DNA from: Akkermansiaceae bacterium UBA956
GTDB taxonomy: Bacteria; Verrucomicrobiota; Verrucomicrobiia; Verrucomicrobiales; Akkermansiaceae
DNA length: 64,000 nucleotides
Assembly: GCA_002293145.1 (NCBI GenBank)
Contig: DBCO01000010.1
Span: 62,001-126,000 of the forward strand
Reading direction: 5' to 3'
A program made the translations under genes and the position numbers. Of this stretch, positions 24,879 through 34,261 are shown in pieces; the stretch's first letter is position 1, and every line of letters begins with the position of its first letter. The notes beneath the pieces were generated by a model. That model ran no database searches, had not been told where the DNA came from, and saw only the letters and a program-made list of their open reading frames with translations.

Positions 24879-26489
24879 TTATGCCACGGGCGCTGTGAGA
24901 ATGATCCGCAGTCCGCCCTGCGAAACGTGCTCAAACTTGCAATTGCCAGAGATAGATTTCATGCGGTTTTCGAGACTGATGAGTCCTAATCCATCGTGGC
25001 GTGATGTTGCGGATATACCAATGCCATTGTCAGTAATACGAATCACGAGAAGATTTTTTATCAGTTCGATTTTCATGTCGAGATTGGTGGCGTGGGAATG
25101 TTTCAAAACATTGTTCACGCACTCTTTGACCGCGAGGCTGACATTATGTCGAAAGTCATAGCTGATGTTTTGATTATCCGTAATGAAAACCGCGTCCACA
25201 CGGCAGCGGATGTTTTTCAATCGGCATAGCTCGCTGACGAGTCGGTAGAGGAAATCAACGAGCGATTCCAAGTCATTATTGTTAGGATTGAGCATCCAAA
25301 CGGATTCCGATAGCGCGCCTATCAGGTCGCGTGACATGGCGGAAATTTCTCCGAATGCCTTATTTGCTTCCTTATGGTTGATGGTGTTATCTGCATGGGA
25401 GGCGAGCAGCGAGATATGGGAAACGCGGGTGCCAATGTCGTCATGCAGATCGAGAGCGATACGCCGTCGTTCATCAGAAATCATCCGCTCCTTCACCAGA
25501 TGGAGGCGGATTTTCTGGCGGATCAAATAACGTCCGTAGACGATCGCAATCAAAGAGAGAACCATAGCAGTGGATCCCCAGAACCAGAAGCTTTTCCAGA
25601 AAACCCTCGGCACGACCAAAGAAATGGCGGTTCCTGTTGGCAGAGGTTCTCCCGTCAACGAAAGGTCTTCCACCACAAAGCGGTATTCTCCAGCAGGAAG
25701 GCGTTCGTAGACCGCGTTGAAGTTGCCGCCCAATCCAGTGCTGTAAGCTTCTTTCCAACTGATTTCCATGGTTTCATTGTCGGCGATGTCTTGAGGAATC
25801 GGGAACCGAGTCACCCAGTCGGCATGGGCGTTGATGTCGTTATCAATGATCAGAAAGATCGGAGATGAATCTTTATCATTGCTGATGAGCAGCTTGCTTG
25901 CCATTGAGGAATGAGTGCCAGACTTGATCCACGCTGCCTTGGAGTTTTTCGGGAATTCACTGTCGAACATCAGAACCTTGGGGTGGGCTCCGGATTTTCT
26001 CATTGAGGAGACGCTTATATCCTTAGTTGCAAAAATCCCTATTAGCGTCGACGGGCCGGCGGTGGTCATCGTCAGAGACATGGTCACCGCGTCAGGTGGC
26101 ACGGTAACCTTTTCCACCCGTTGGGTGAAATCGGAATCCTCAATCGTTTCGTTCCAGCCTGTGCTGCGTCCACTTGCCGGAAAAAGTTCTATTTCAATCT
26201 GGTCACCATCTTGGTTGAAAAACACCACTCGGAAAAAAAAGGTGTCCACTCGTTGGGTCCAATCTTCATCAAGACCTTCGAGCCTGTAGCGCACGGACAG
26301 TGACTGAGGCTTTACCAAAAATCGCAAATCTTTCGTTCCCGCTGGTAACCTAAGATTGAGCTCCCGCCGCGCTGTCTGCTCCCAGTTCACAAAGACATCT
26401 ACGGATGTAGCCGGCACCTCTGCTACTAATTCTCCGTGTAGGAAGTAGGACAATACTGCAAGTCGTAAGCTATGTAGGATCGTTCTCAA
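24879..26489 (-). CDS. Membrane sensor histidine kinase, NarX/DesK type (HisKA_3)
   Basis: A 536-residue protein. The only suitable start is TTG 26489, with AGGTG about 11 bases upstream; no ATG exists near. A signal-like N-terminus is followed by an extracytoplasmic region of about 275 residues that contains strands like LRFLVKPQSLSVRYRLEGLDEDW, the 'Y_Y_Y'-type pattern of sensors, seen twice (also ERLPAGEYRFVVEDLSL). One membrane helix lies at about 298-320. The HisKA_3 dimerisation box holds His349 in ERRRIALDLHDDIG, and the HATPase domain shows the N-box KECVNNVLKH and G1 box DNGIGI. It phosphorylates the response regulator 19 bases downstream. The signal may be a carbohydrate, judging by neighbours. 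Confidence 0.9.
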   Translation of the reverse strand: MRTILHSLRLAVLSYFLHGELVAEVPATSVDVFVNWEQTARRELNLRLPAGTKDLRFLVKPQSLSVRYRLEGLDEDWTQRVDTFFFRVVFFNQDGDQIEIELFPASGRSTGWNETIEDSDFTQRVEKVTVPPDAVTMSLTMTTAGPSTLIGIFATKDISVSSMRKSGAHPKVLMFDSEFPKNSKAAWIKSGTHSSMASKLLISNDKDSSPIFLIIDNDINAHADWVTRFPIPQDIADNETMEISWKEAYSTGLGGNFNAVYERLPAGEYRFVVEDLSLTGEPLPTGTAISLVVPRVFWKSFWFWGSTAMVLSLIAIVYGRYLIRQKIRLHLVKERMISDERRRIALDLHDDIGTRVSHISLLASHADNTINHKEANKAFGEISAMSRDLIGALSESVWMLNPNNNDLESLVDFLYRLVSELCRLKNIRCRVDAVFITDNQNISYDFRHNVSLAVKECVNNVLKHSHATNLDMKIELIKNLLVIRITDNGIGISATSRHDGLGLISLENRMKSISGNCKFEHVSQGGLRIILTAPVA

Positions 26490-26827
26490 ATCAGAAACAA
26501 CACCTATCAGGCATCATCAGCGATTCAAGCATGAATTGCTAAGATGTACTCCGTGCTGTGCATTCCAGAGTTGGGGTCTCCATTTTTTCTTTTGAAAGAT
26601 GGTGCGCATTCTTGCTCGGTTGATAAAAATGCGCACACCATTGACCCCAGCATATTTTCACTACGCTCGGGCGTTGCCGAAGAATCGCTGGAATGGAGTG
26701 TAAGCGTCCCCGCAAGGCATGACCAGCTGCTGATGAATAAGTGACCAGCCAACAGTCAGCACAGCCTACTATTAGCTGAAAATGGTTATGTAGTGATGGG
26801 TCTTATGAGCAAGATGCATGTTTTTGT
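26490..26827. other. Gap between kinase and hydrolase genes; possible decayed sequence
   Basis: About 340 bases. Short frames are open on both strands but with no family signature. The stretch 26560-26740 has a codon-like look without an intact frame, so it may be the remains of a lost gene. The kinase promoter should lie here; no clear -35/-10 pair was found. Confidence 0.3.
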
Positions 26828-28084
26828 TCATGGCTGAAATTGCACAGTGCTTGTCACCATCGCGCCGCGTTCGTCGGTGAGTGAAATGAACCAGGTGTTC
26901 GCCTCGGCGGGAGGTTTGGCAGCGGTGACGATGCCTTTATTGATCTGCGCGGGTAGGTTTTTCCACTCGCGATTCGAGCGCAGGCCGCTGTCGGTGGTGA
27001 AATGCAATGCGGCGGATTTCACGGCGACGGCACTCTCGAAACTGAGTTGGATGGTATGGCCTTGAGTCGTGATCTTGCCTGGTACGGCTAGTGCTTTGCC
27101 ATTGCGGCAGAAAGAATCGATGAAAAGTCCGATCTCTTGTGGTGCCCAGCCGGGTGGATGACCGTGGGGCATTTTTACTTCGATGCGTAATTGTTTTTTG
27201 CCAGGAATCACATCGAAGCTTTTCTGGTAACTATCGAGCGGATAATGCACATCGTTGGTGCCATTGACCCAAAGGATCGGCACGCGACAGCGCGGAAGTA
27301 GGCTTGATGGATCGTAGGCTTTCACCCACGCCTCACGACGGTCGCCGAGCTTGTCGATGGATGGCTTTTGCACCGATTCACCTTCGTGGAGAAAACCGCA
27401 GCCATAGACGGGCACTGCTGCCTTGAAGCGATCATCGAGCGATGCAACAAGGCTGGTAGTGTAGCCGCCCCAACTGATGCCAGTCACCGCGGTGTGATCG
27501 GCATCGACTTCGGGAAACGAGCGCAACAACGAATGCGCGCGGATGACGCTCGCTGCCGCGTGATAAGGCCAATCGTCCGAGACATCGCCGCCGATGCTAT
27601 CGAACTTTTCACCATGCCCTTGATCGGGGCCGCCGTTTGGCAGGCGTTTGCGGGTTTGTGGATTGTGGGCTTGGCCTGCGACGGGATTTCCCTTTGCATC
27701 GAAGATGAGATCGTTCGGTTTACTGCCGGATAAATCCATCGCGATCGCCGCATAGCCGCGCTTGGCCCACAGATGCGCCCATTCCGCGAATGCCGAGCCG
27801 CCGCCGCCATGAATCAGCACCACGCCAGGAAACTTCGTGCCGGGCTGCGCTTCACCGATTGTGAGGGGCGATGCATAATAGGCGAACACCTCGGTGCTTT
27901 TGCTTAGATAATTTTCGCCCGTGTAGAGCAACGCATGCACTGATCCCGTCTGCGATAGCCAATGCATCGAAGGAGCTTTTTTCAATTCTGTTAGATTCCA
28001 TGGCCCGACTTGCTCGTGATCTTCAGCGTGGAGAGGCGCGTGTAGCAAAGCGCAGGTGAAGAGGAATTTGAGGATGTGTTTCAT
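26828..28084 (-). CDS. Secreted alpha/beta hydrolase (dienelactone-hydrolase/acetyl-xylan-esterase-like)
   Basis: A 418-residue protein starting at ATG 28084 with a signal peptide (MKHILKFLFTCALLHAPLHA). The alpha/beta hydrolase core spans about 85-330: oxyanion region LIHGGGGSA, nucleophile Ser204 in TGISWGG, acid Asp in NGTNDVHY and catalytic His in MPHGHPPG. The C-terminal 90 residues are a beta-domain (VKSAALHFTTDSGL...) like that of PhoPQ-activated-type proteins. A carbohydrate esterase role fits the sulfatase neighbours, but peptidase activity of the S9 type cannot be excluded. Same strand as the flanking beta-strand-repeat gene. Confidence 0.8.
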   Translation of the reverse strand: MKHILKFLFTCALLHAPLHAEDHEQVGPWNLTELKKAPSMHWLSQTGSVHALLYTGENYLSKSTEVFAYYASPLTIGEAQPGTKFPGVVLIHGGGGSAFAEWAHLWAKRGYAAIAMDLSGSKPNDLIFDAKGNPVAGQAHNPQTRKRLPNGGPDQGHGEKFDSIGGDVSDDWPYHAAASVIRAHSLLRSFPEVDADHTAVTGISWGGYTTSLVASLDDRFKAAVPVYGCGFLHEGESVQKPSIDKLGDRREAWVKAYDPSSLLPRCRVPILWVNGTNDVHYPLDSYQKSFDVIPGKKQLRIEVKMPHGHPPGWAPQEIGLFIDSFCRNGKALAVPGKITTQGHTIQLSFESAVAVKSAALHFTTDSGLRSNREWKNLPAQINKGIVTAAKPPAEANTWFISLTDERGAMVTSTVQFQP

Positions 28085-28236
28085 AAAGTTTTCCCAGTGA
28101 CCACTGGGCTTCGTTTCGGCAGCAAGCAAATGAATGCCAACAAGGTTGAGTCGGAGACTGGGTCTACGTGACTATGATGGATCGTGGGGATTTTTCATCC
28201 TCACGCCGATCCACCATTTTCGGACTTCTTTCTACA

Positions 28237-31200
28237 TTAGGGGGTAGGCGTTGCGAGTAGGCGGAGGAATTGTTTTCCTAAACCAGTTGGTAGGGTGTAG
28301 GAGACTGAGTTGCCGTTGTCCGTGCCAGACACATTCGTCCACGTGTTGAGGTCTGGAGAGGTTTGAACCTGCCAAGTGCCGCTATAATCAGGATCTTTCA
28401 CCCAGTTGACGGTGTGAGTCGCGTCTAGGCCTGGTATAATTGTAAACGAGGAGCCAGTTTCGCCCATGAAGTATTCGATGCCGTTTGGCGTGCCGTCGTT
28501 GTCGTGGTCTTGGCCTGGGGTTTGACCAGTGGCACCGTTTCTGCTGGCCCAGCCCGTATAGGTGCCGTAGGCCACATACAGCAGTCCGTCACCAGTGATC
28601 TGGCTGGAGGTGTGCTGAGCTGTAGGATGGCCGAGGCGTCCCCATGTGCCACTGGGCATGAGCAAGCCATCGATGAGCAGTTCGTCGATGATGTCGGTTC
28701 CTACGAAGTCGAGTTGCATGGTTGTGTCAGCGGTTTCCAGTTCGACGTCGGCAGTGTCATTGAGTGATGCTTGTTCGAGGATCAGTGTACCCTCTTGGAC
28801 TATGGTGCGGCCGGAGTAGCGGTTTTCGCCGGTGAGCTTCATGGTGCCGGGCCCAGCTTTGGTCACGCTGCTTATACCCGCTTGAGTGATGGCGGCACTC
28901 ACGAGCAGGTCGGTAGCTGCAGATCCATCAGCCACAGTAAAAGTGACGTTTGGGCTGGAGTCAGGACGAATGCGAATGCGACCAGAGATGGTTGCTGTAT
29001 CTGCACTAGCAAAGGTGTTCACCGAACTGTTCCCCCATTCGAAATGTAAGCCAGCTGGGTCGCTGACCCCGCCGTTCACTCGCAACTCGCCGCCAGTCAT
29101 GTTTACTGTGGCATTCCACACGTGTGAAACATGCTGTGCATCCACCAATCCGCCGTTGATAGTAAGCGTGTCAATTTTATTGCCGTTATTGTAGCCGAAT
29201 CCCGTGCCATCGCCGCCGGTATAGCGGAGCTCGCCATCAGTGTTCACGGTCACCGTTCCGCGCAGGTTTCCATTTCCGTAGTTTGATCCTGCGACTTCAA
29301 GCACGCCGCCATCTACCGTAGTGCCGCCGGTGTGCGCGGTGTTTGTCGCGAGTGTGAGTGTGCCGCTACCGCTTTTGATCAGTGCGAGAGAGTAGGCATC
29401 ATTGCCGGTATTGTTGCGAATGATACCAGAATAGGTCGTATCGGTACTCTGGTTGACTGTCAGTGTGCCGCTTGCGCTGGCCGCTCCGAAGCCGCCATGG
29501 GAGTTTTGCACCACGGCATACTGGTTCGCTGATGCGAGCGAGGCGATGGTCTGATTGTTGCCGTAGAGTGCGAACTCGTTGTGAGCACCGCTTGAGTTAA
29601 AAAGCAAATCTACGTTGGGTCCGAACTGATTGGGCTGCTCCATCACAAGAAAAGAGCCTGGATTAATCAGCTCAACATCACCGCGGATGGCATAATTCGT
29701 GGAGCTTCCAAAACGGACGTGACCACCATTGATCGTGAGATCGCCAGTATGCGAATTGTCGCCTGATAGCCGCAAAGTGCCACCGCCTGTTTTATTGAGA
29801 TCGCCAACACCTGAAACAGCTCCGCTGACGGTGATACTGCCGTTGTTGGCATAGAACTCCACTGCAGAGTTCACGGTGAATGCGCCGGTGTAGTTGTCGT
29901 TGAAGTAGTCAATCTGCTGGATGGTGCCGCCGTTCAACGTAAAGGTGTTTGCCAATGTCAGGCCCCCCCAAGTATTGAAGATGCCCGCATTGATCGTGAT
30001 CGGGGCAGAGCCAAAGGTAGTGTTTTCATGCGGGGTAATCATGCCGCCATCCAAGATGAAACCTGCAAGATTCGTTGCCCCAGTGAGAAGACCGACGGTA
30101 TTGCTCCCTACCTTGGTTAGGACAAACCCACCACCGTCAATGTGATCCACGGTATTGTTAGGATCGGTGTTGAAGTCCAATCGTCCAATGTCCCAGCGCC
30201 CGCCATCGCCGCCGATGCTCGTGTTACCCGTCATCGTGATTCCACGAATCGCGTTGAGATTATTACCTCCTGTGTTGACGAGCGCGCCGATTGAGCTATC
30301 TGCGCCAGCGCCAGCGATCTGGATATTTTGCGTGTATCCTTGGAGAGCAGAACCATTGATGTCGAGCGTAGCACCGCTATTGACGATAATGGCCGAGCCG
30401 TTGCTACCGAGCGCCGAATTACTTCCTGCTTGCAAGATACCTGCCGATATTGTTGTGCCGCCGCTGTAGGAATTGGCAGCGGAGAGCGTCAAGGTGCCAG
30501 CGCCGCTCTTGGCGAGTGAACCACTGCCAGAGATGACACCGCTGAGGGTCTGATTAGCGGAGCTCCCGAATGCGAGGCTGCCAGCAGTAGCAATGCCACC
30601 AGTGAAAGTACCTGCACTGAGCGTGGCGGAATCTGTGACTGATATATTGCCACCTGTGCGCACCACGACCGAACCGCCGCTGACGTCACTTGTTCCCGAG
30701 ATGGCAAGAGTCGAGGTGCCGCTGTTCCAAGCTGCGGCACTCCAGTCCGTGGCACCCGCCACTGTGATAACACCTGTAGTGGCGTTCCCAGAAAGGACAG
30801 CGGGTCCAGAAAAATGCGCCGAGGAGCCAGCGCCAGCAGTAATCGCAAGACCATGGAAGGCACTCAAATCGTTCGTAAATCCTTGGAAAGTCGTGTTGTC
30901 GATTACAGCCGTAGCCGTCTGGCCATTGGAGTAGTTTCCGCTGGGATCTGCGCCGCTAATGGTGGTAATCCCCCCCGTATTTCCCCCAGGGTAACTCCAC
31001 GCATTTGTCGCGCTTCCCACGATTCCGCCGTTGATGGCTCCGCCATAAGTGGCATCGATGGTCAAACTGAGATTCACTGTGTCATTGATCGTGGCTCCTG
31101 CAATCGATGAAAGGTTAAAGTGCATGTAGGTGACGTCCCGATCGCTACCACGGTCATAGACGGCGCCCCAGCCGTTGTCGCCTAAGGCCAGACCTGCGGT

Positions 31201-31374
31201 CGTGCCGCCGCCCTGTCTGCGCGCTTGGTCGGTCGCGGTAAATGTGAAATTTTCTGTCACAGAGCCGTAGTTGTAATCAGCTGCTTGAGATGCTGTGCTG
31301 GCGAAAAAAATAAAGCTGGGCACAGCTAAGATGGCAGTACGCAGGGATGACGCGGATATATATTTTGGTTTCAT
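28237..31374 (-). CDS. Large secreted protein with autotransporter-associated beta-strand repeats
   Basis: About 1045 residues from ATG 31374, with a signal peptide (to about ASTASQAA). Residues 40-200 are a non-repetitive beta domain; from about 210 the PATR type repeats appear (LAKSGAGTLTLSAANSYSGGTTISAGILQAG; LNKTGGGTLRLSGDNSHTGDLTINGGHV; LIKSGSGTLTLATNTAHTGGT; VTKAGPGTMKLTGENRYSGRT). It ends with DHDNDGTPNGIEYFMG and a short beta-domain (TWQVQTSPDLNTWTNVSG ... QFLRLLA). No translocator and no PEP-CTERM tail. Likely surface-exposed. It lies 199 bases after a sulfatase gene on the same strand. Confidence 0.87.
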   Translation of the reverse strand: MKPKYISASSLRTAILAVPSFIFFASTASQAADYNYGSVTENFTFTATDQARRQGGGTTAGLALGDNGWGAVYDRGSDRDVTYMHFNLSSIAGATINDTVNLSLTIDATYGGAINGGIVGSATNAWSYPGGNTGGITTISGADPSGNYSNGQTATAVIDNTTFQGFTNDLSAFHGLAITAGAGSSAHFSGPAVLSGNATTGVITVAGATDWSAAAWNSGTSTLAISGTSDVSGGSVVVRTGGNISVTDSATLSAGTFTGGIATAGSLAFGSSANQTLSGVISGSGSLAKSGAGTLTLSAANSYSGGTTISAGILQAGSNSALGSNGSAIIVNSGATLDINGSALQGYTQNIQIAGAGADSSIGALVNTGGNNLNAIRGITMTGNTSIGGDGGRWDIGRLDFNTDPNNTVDHIDGGGFVLTKVGSNTVGLLTGATNLAGFILDGGMITPHENTTFGSAPITINAGIFNTWGGLTLANTFTLNGGTIQQIDYFNDNYTGAFTVNSAVEFYANNGSITVSGAVSGVGDLNKTGGGTLRLSGDNSHTGDLTINGGHVRFGSSTNYAIRGDVELINPGSFLVMEQPNQFGPNVDLLFNSSGAHNEFALYGNNQTIASLASANQYAVVQNSHGGFGAASASGTLTVNQSTDTTYSGIIRNNTGNDAYSLALIKSGSGTLTLATNTAHTGGTTVDGGVLEVAGSNYGNGNLRGTVTVNTDGELRYTGGDGTGFGYNNGNKIDTLTINGGLVDAQHVSHVWNATVNMTGGELRVNGGVSDPAGLHFEWGNSSVNTFASADTATISGRIRIRPDSSPNVTFTVADGSAATDLLVSAAITQAGISSVTKAGPGTMKLTGENRYSGRTIVQEGTLILEQASLNDTADVELETADTTMQLDFVGTDIIDELLIDGLLMPSGTWGRLGHPTAQHTSSQITGDGLLYVAYGTYTGWASRNGATGQTPGQDHDNDGTPNGIEYFMGETGSSFTIIPGLDATHTVNWVKDPDYSGTWQVQTSPDLNTWTNVSGTDNGNSVSYTLPTGLGKQFLRLLATPTP

Positions 31375-31457
31375 AGGTATGATTGCCGACATATTTCAAG
31401 TTTCTCATGTCGCACGTAGCCGCGATATGAACTCAAGTCGGTTGTTTGGGTTATTAG

Positions 31458-31497
31458 GGTTAATTTAGCTAAAAAAGTTAAGGTCAATTTAGTTAAA
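31458..31497. repeat. Direct repeat upstream of the beta-strand-repeat gene
   Basis: GGTTAATTTAGCTAAA (31458-31473) and GGTCAATTTAGTTAAA (31482-31497) match at 14 of 16 positions and start 24 bases apart. They lie 84-123 bases before the start codon at 31374 and could be a tandem binding site. Confidence 0.45.
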
Positions 31498-31573
31498 GAA
31501 CTTTACTACTCTTTTGCCGCCGCTGAGGCAAGATTTTTTTTCAATAGCCTGCATTTTTTCACTAGGCTCGTGT

Positions 31574-32938
31574 TTACGGGTTAGAAATCTGCGGATTCCA
31601 GTGAGCATCGAGTTTTGCTCGGAGATCTTTGACGATTTCGGGGTGGGCAGGGGCGATGTTATTTCTTTCTTTTGGATCGGCCTTCAAATCGAAAAGCATC
31701 GGCTGTGCGGCCTTGAGCGTGACCATGAGATCGGGGCTGATATACTTGTCAGACGGGATTTTTTTCAGCGCTCCTGCGGTGTCGAAAGTCCGCGGTAGAA
31801 CTAGACGCCAGCGGCCATCGGTGACCCAGCGCCACAGTATATTGGTGGCGGGATCATCGAGCGATTGTGAGCGAATGGTAAAATCTTCGCCGCAGACGTG
31901 TTGGCGTGCTTGCAGCGCTTTGTGATCGAGCAGGTTGATTCCTTTGAGGTCAGCTGGCACCGGCAAATCGAGCGCCGCTAAGACTGTGGGCACGAAGTCG
32001 ATCGATGAGGCCATAGCTTCTGATTTCGTTGCTTTGACACGTGCCGGCCAACGGATCAAAATCGGCGTGCGATGTCCGGCATCATAGGGTGTTGTTTTGT
32101 TCTTAGGTGCGTATTTTGCGGCTGATGGCGACTGAATCCAGCCATTGTCGGCAACGTAGATGACGATGGTATTTTCGGCGAGTTTTTGACTTTCGAGATG
32201 AGCGAGTAACTCACCGCAGGTTTCATCAAACCACTCGCACATGGCCCAGTAGCGAGCGATGTGGGGGGAGTTGGTTTTGCTTGCATACTTTTTGAATAAG
32301 CGATCCGGGGGTGTGTGCGGTGTGTGTGGCAGGAATGGCGCATACCATACGAAGAAGGGCTTTTTCTGCTGACGTGCATCGGCGATGAAATCATAGATTG
32401 GTTTCATTCCTTCGCGGCCAATCGCGAGTCCTTGATCGCCGTGGCGGCTGCCTTGCGTCATGCCATGAGTGAATCCGCCGCGCGAGAAATGGCCCTGCCA
32501 CCACTTGCCGGTTTGAAAGCTGAGGTAGCCTTTGTCGGCAAGCATTCGCGGCAGTGTCGGCACCGGATCGAGCAGGGCGTTCCATTGCGCGGTGAGTTTG
32601 GCGCTAGAACCGCGTTCATCGCCGCGCTGATTTGCTGGTGGCAGCGGTGGGTCGTTTGCCGTTACTTTGTGTTGGTGCGGATAGAGTCCGGTGATGATGG
32701 TTGCCAGACTGGGGCAACAGACACTACTCGGCACAAAGCCGCGTGGGAAGGCAAGGCTTTGTGAGGCGAGCTTGTCGATCTGTGGTGTCTTGATGTGAGG
32801 GTGCCCCATGAATCCATAATCTCCCGCGCCTTGGTCATCGGATATGATGAAAACGATGTTCGGTGGGGATGGATTTTTTTCGGCATAAAGTCTCGCTGAG
32901 AGTGTGAGTAACAGCAGACAGGTGAGAAAGGATTTCAT
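31574..32938 (-). CDS. Sulfatase with non-canonical CCPSL active-site motif
   Basis: A 454-residue protein from ATG 32938 with a signal peptide (MKSFLTCLLLLTLSARLYA). It is a full-length S1-type sulfatase: IISDDQG metal ligands at the N-terminus, TGLYPHQH after the active site, TGKWWQGHF, and YVADNGW for the second metal site. The formylglycine motif reads C74-C-P-S-L78: the Cys, Pro and Ser are kept but the Arg of CxPSR is Leu. Cys74 might still be matured by a formylglycine enzyme that tolerates the change. Exported, probably acting on sulfated polysaccharide or sulfated metabolites. Same strand as the beta-strand-repeat gene downstream. Confidence 0.85.
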   Translation of the reverse strand: MKSFLTCLLLLTLSARLYAEKNPSPPNIVFIISDDQGAGDYGFMGHPHIKTPQIDKLASQSLAFPRGFVPSSVCCPSLATIITGLYPHQHKVTANDPPLPPANQRGDERGSSAKLTAQWNALLDPVPTLPRMLADKGYLSFQTGKWWQGHFSRGGFTHGMTQGSRHGDQGLAIGREGMKPIYDFIADARQQKKPFFVWYAPFLPHTPHTPPDRLFKKYASKTNSPHIARYWAMCEWFDETCGELLAHLESQKLAENTIVIYVADNGWIQSPSAAKYAPKNKTTPYDAGHRTPILIRWPARVKATKSEAMASSIDFVPTVLAALDLPVPADLKGINLLDHKALQARQHVCGEDFTIRSQSLDDPATNILWRWVTDGRWRLVLPRTFDTAGALKKIPSDKYISPDLMVTLKAAQPMLFDLKADPKERNNIAPAHPEIVKDLRAKLDAHWNPQISNP

Positions 32939-33126
32939 CGGTGTTGATTGTGATTGGAAAAAGAAGGGGTTTTCCGTGAGCGCCAAGATGGTGTACTCAC
33001 GGCAATGCACATTCCCATTTTCCTAAAGTCTCGCAAGCACTTTTTGATGTATGTTTGATCATTTTTGGACGATCATCCGCAGGCGAGACGCTTCGGGAAT
33101 TGCCAAGATGCCGGACATTTGCTATC

Positions 33127-33420
33127 ATGTCGAACGTGCCACTGCCGCTCACACCAGTACTACCCGACGTCATATCGTCACAGGACATTGAGTCGATGTG
33201 GGAGGTATTGCTTCACAACGATGACCATAACGAGATGGAATACGTTTTGATGAGTATCATGAAAGTATTCAGTCACCCTGCGCAACTGGCCTGCAAGATT
33301 ATGGTTGAGGCCCACCAAAGAGGCTCAGCCGTTGCAGAAGTGGAAGGCCGGAGCGAGGCCGAAAAGCACTGCGAGCAACTTCGTGCTCTAGGGCTTAGCT
33401 CTTCCACACGTAAAATATGA
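33127..33420 (+). CDS. clpS: Clp protease adaptor ClpS
   Basis: A 97-residue protein from ATG 33127. The core WEVLLHNDDHNEMEYVLMSIMKVFSHPAQLACKIMVEAHQRG is the ClpS fold: HNDDHN forms part of the N-degron pocket, and the helix after it contacts the degron. ClpS delivers proteins with N-terminal Leu, Phe, Tyr or Trp to ClpAP. The stop overlaps the aat start codon (ATGA, 33417-33420), a direct coupling of the adaptor with the transferase that makes its substrates. Confidence 0.93.
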   Translation: MSNVPLPLTPVLPDVISSQDIESMWEVLLHNDDHNEMEYVLMSIMKVFSHPAQLACKIMVEAHQRGSAVAEVEGRSEAEKHCEQLRALGLSSSTRKI

Positions 33421-34088
33421 GGCACAAATCGATCATTCCCTGGCTCACAGCGGCAAAGATTTTTCCACCTGTGCATCACGCCTCAGACGAGGGCCTGCTT
33501 TGCCTCGGTGGTGATCTCTCCATGGAGCGGTTACTGCTCGCCTATCGCAGTGGAATTTTTCCCTGGTATTCAGATGATCAACCGATCCTTTGGTGGTCGC
33601 CCGATCCCCGCTGTGTCATGATTCCTCAAGACATCCGCATCTGTCATAGCGTGCGCAAGTCGCTACGTCGTGGAGAATTTACCCTGACGAAAAATCAAGT
33701 GTTTCACGAAGTCATCGCACATTGTCGTCAAGTGCCGCGCCACGGACAAGATGGCACGTGGATCACGCCAGAAATGGAGCAAGCATACATCGCATTGCAC
33801 GATGCAGGATACGCTGATTCTCATGAAGCATGGCAAAATGGCGTTCTCGTCGGCGGACTCTACGGTGTGCGCATCGGCAGCGCATTTTTTGGCGAGAGCA
33901 TGTTCTCGCTGGTGAGCAATGCCAGCAAGGCGGCCTTTGCGGAAATGATTCATTCGTTAGTCGAAGAAAAGGTTACACTCTGTGATTGCCAAGTCGCGAA
34001 TGATCACACGCTGGCGCTGGGAGCGATCGAAATCTCGCGCAGGGAATACATGCAACGCTTATCTTTAGCTCTAGGAGAGGATCAATGA
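33417..34088 (+). CDS. aat: Leucyl/phenylalanyl-tRNA-protein transferase
   Basis: A 223-residue protein of normal length. It adds Leu or Phe from aminoacyl-tRNA to proteins with N-terminal Lys or Arg, creating substrates for ClpS-ClpAP. Signature parts: EGLLCLGGDLS, AYRSGIFPWY, ILWWSPDPRCVM, GTWITPEM, WQNGVLVGGLYGVRIGSAFFGESMFS and CDCQVANDH. Translationally coupled to clpS by a four-base overlap. Confidence 0.95.
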   Translation: MRHKSIIPWLTAAKIFPPVHHASDEGLLCLGGDLSMERLLLAYRSGIFPWYSDDQPILWWSPDPRCVMIPQDIRICHSVRKSLRRGEFTLTKNQVFHEVIAHCRQVPRHGQDGTWITPEMEQAYIALHDAGYADSHEAWQNGVLVGGLYGVRIGSAFFGESMFSLVSNASKAAFAEMIHSLVEEKVTLCDCQVANDHTLALGAIEISRREYMQRLSLALGEDQ

Positions 34089-34150
34089 TCAATATTATCG
34101 ATAAAACAAACACCATTGCTGTCTAAGTAGTCAGCTAAATCCATTAACAA

Positions 34151-34241
34151 TTGTGACAATAACGTCACAATTGATCCATGGGCGGCGGCTTTGTGACGGT
34201 TTATGTTTTTTTTCGTCACAGCAAAGCAACAAAATTGTAAC
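34151..34241 (+). promoter_or_regulatory. Pho-box-like repeats upstream of the porin gene
   Basis: Heptamers spaced by four bases: TTGTGAC-AATA-ACGTCAC (34151-34168) and TCGTCAC-AGCA-AAGCAAC-AAAA-TTGTAAC (34213-34241). The 11-base period and the TGTNAC core recall the PhoB box (CTGTCAT-N4-CTGTCAT). The first pair is also an inverted repeat (TTGTGAC/GTCACAA). Confidence 0.4.
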
Positions 34242-34261
34242 AAAAGGAAACACTACACACC

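Noticed and set aside
26525..26752. Possible transposase fragment in the gap before the kinase gene
   Set aside because: No transposase motif, no terminal inverted repeats and no target duplication could be seen.
28173..28214. Imperfect hairpin between the hydrolase and the beta-strand-repeat genes as a terminator
   Set aside because: The stem has a bulge and mismatches and no T-run follows on the relevant strand.
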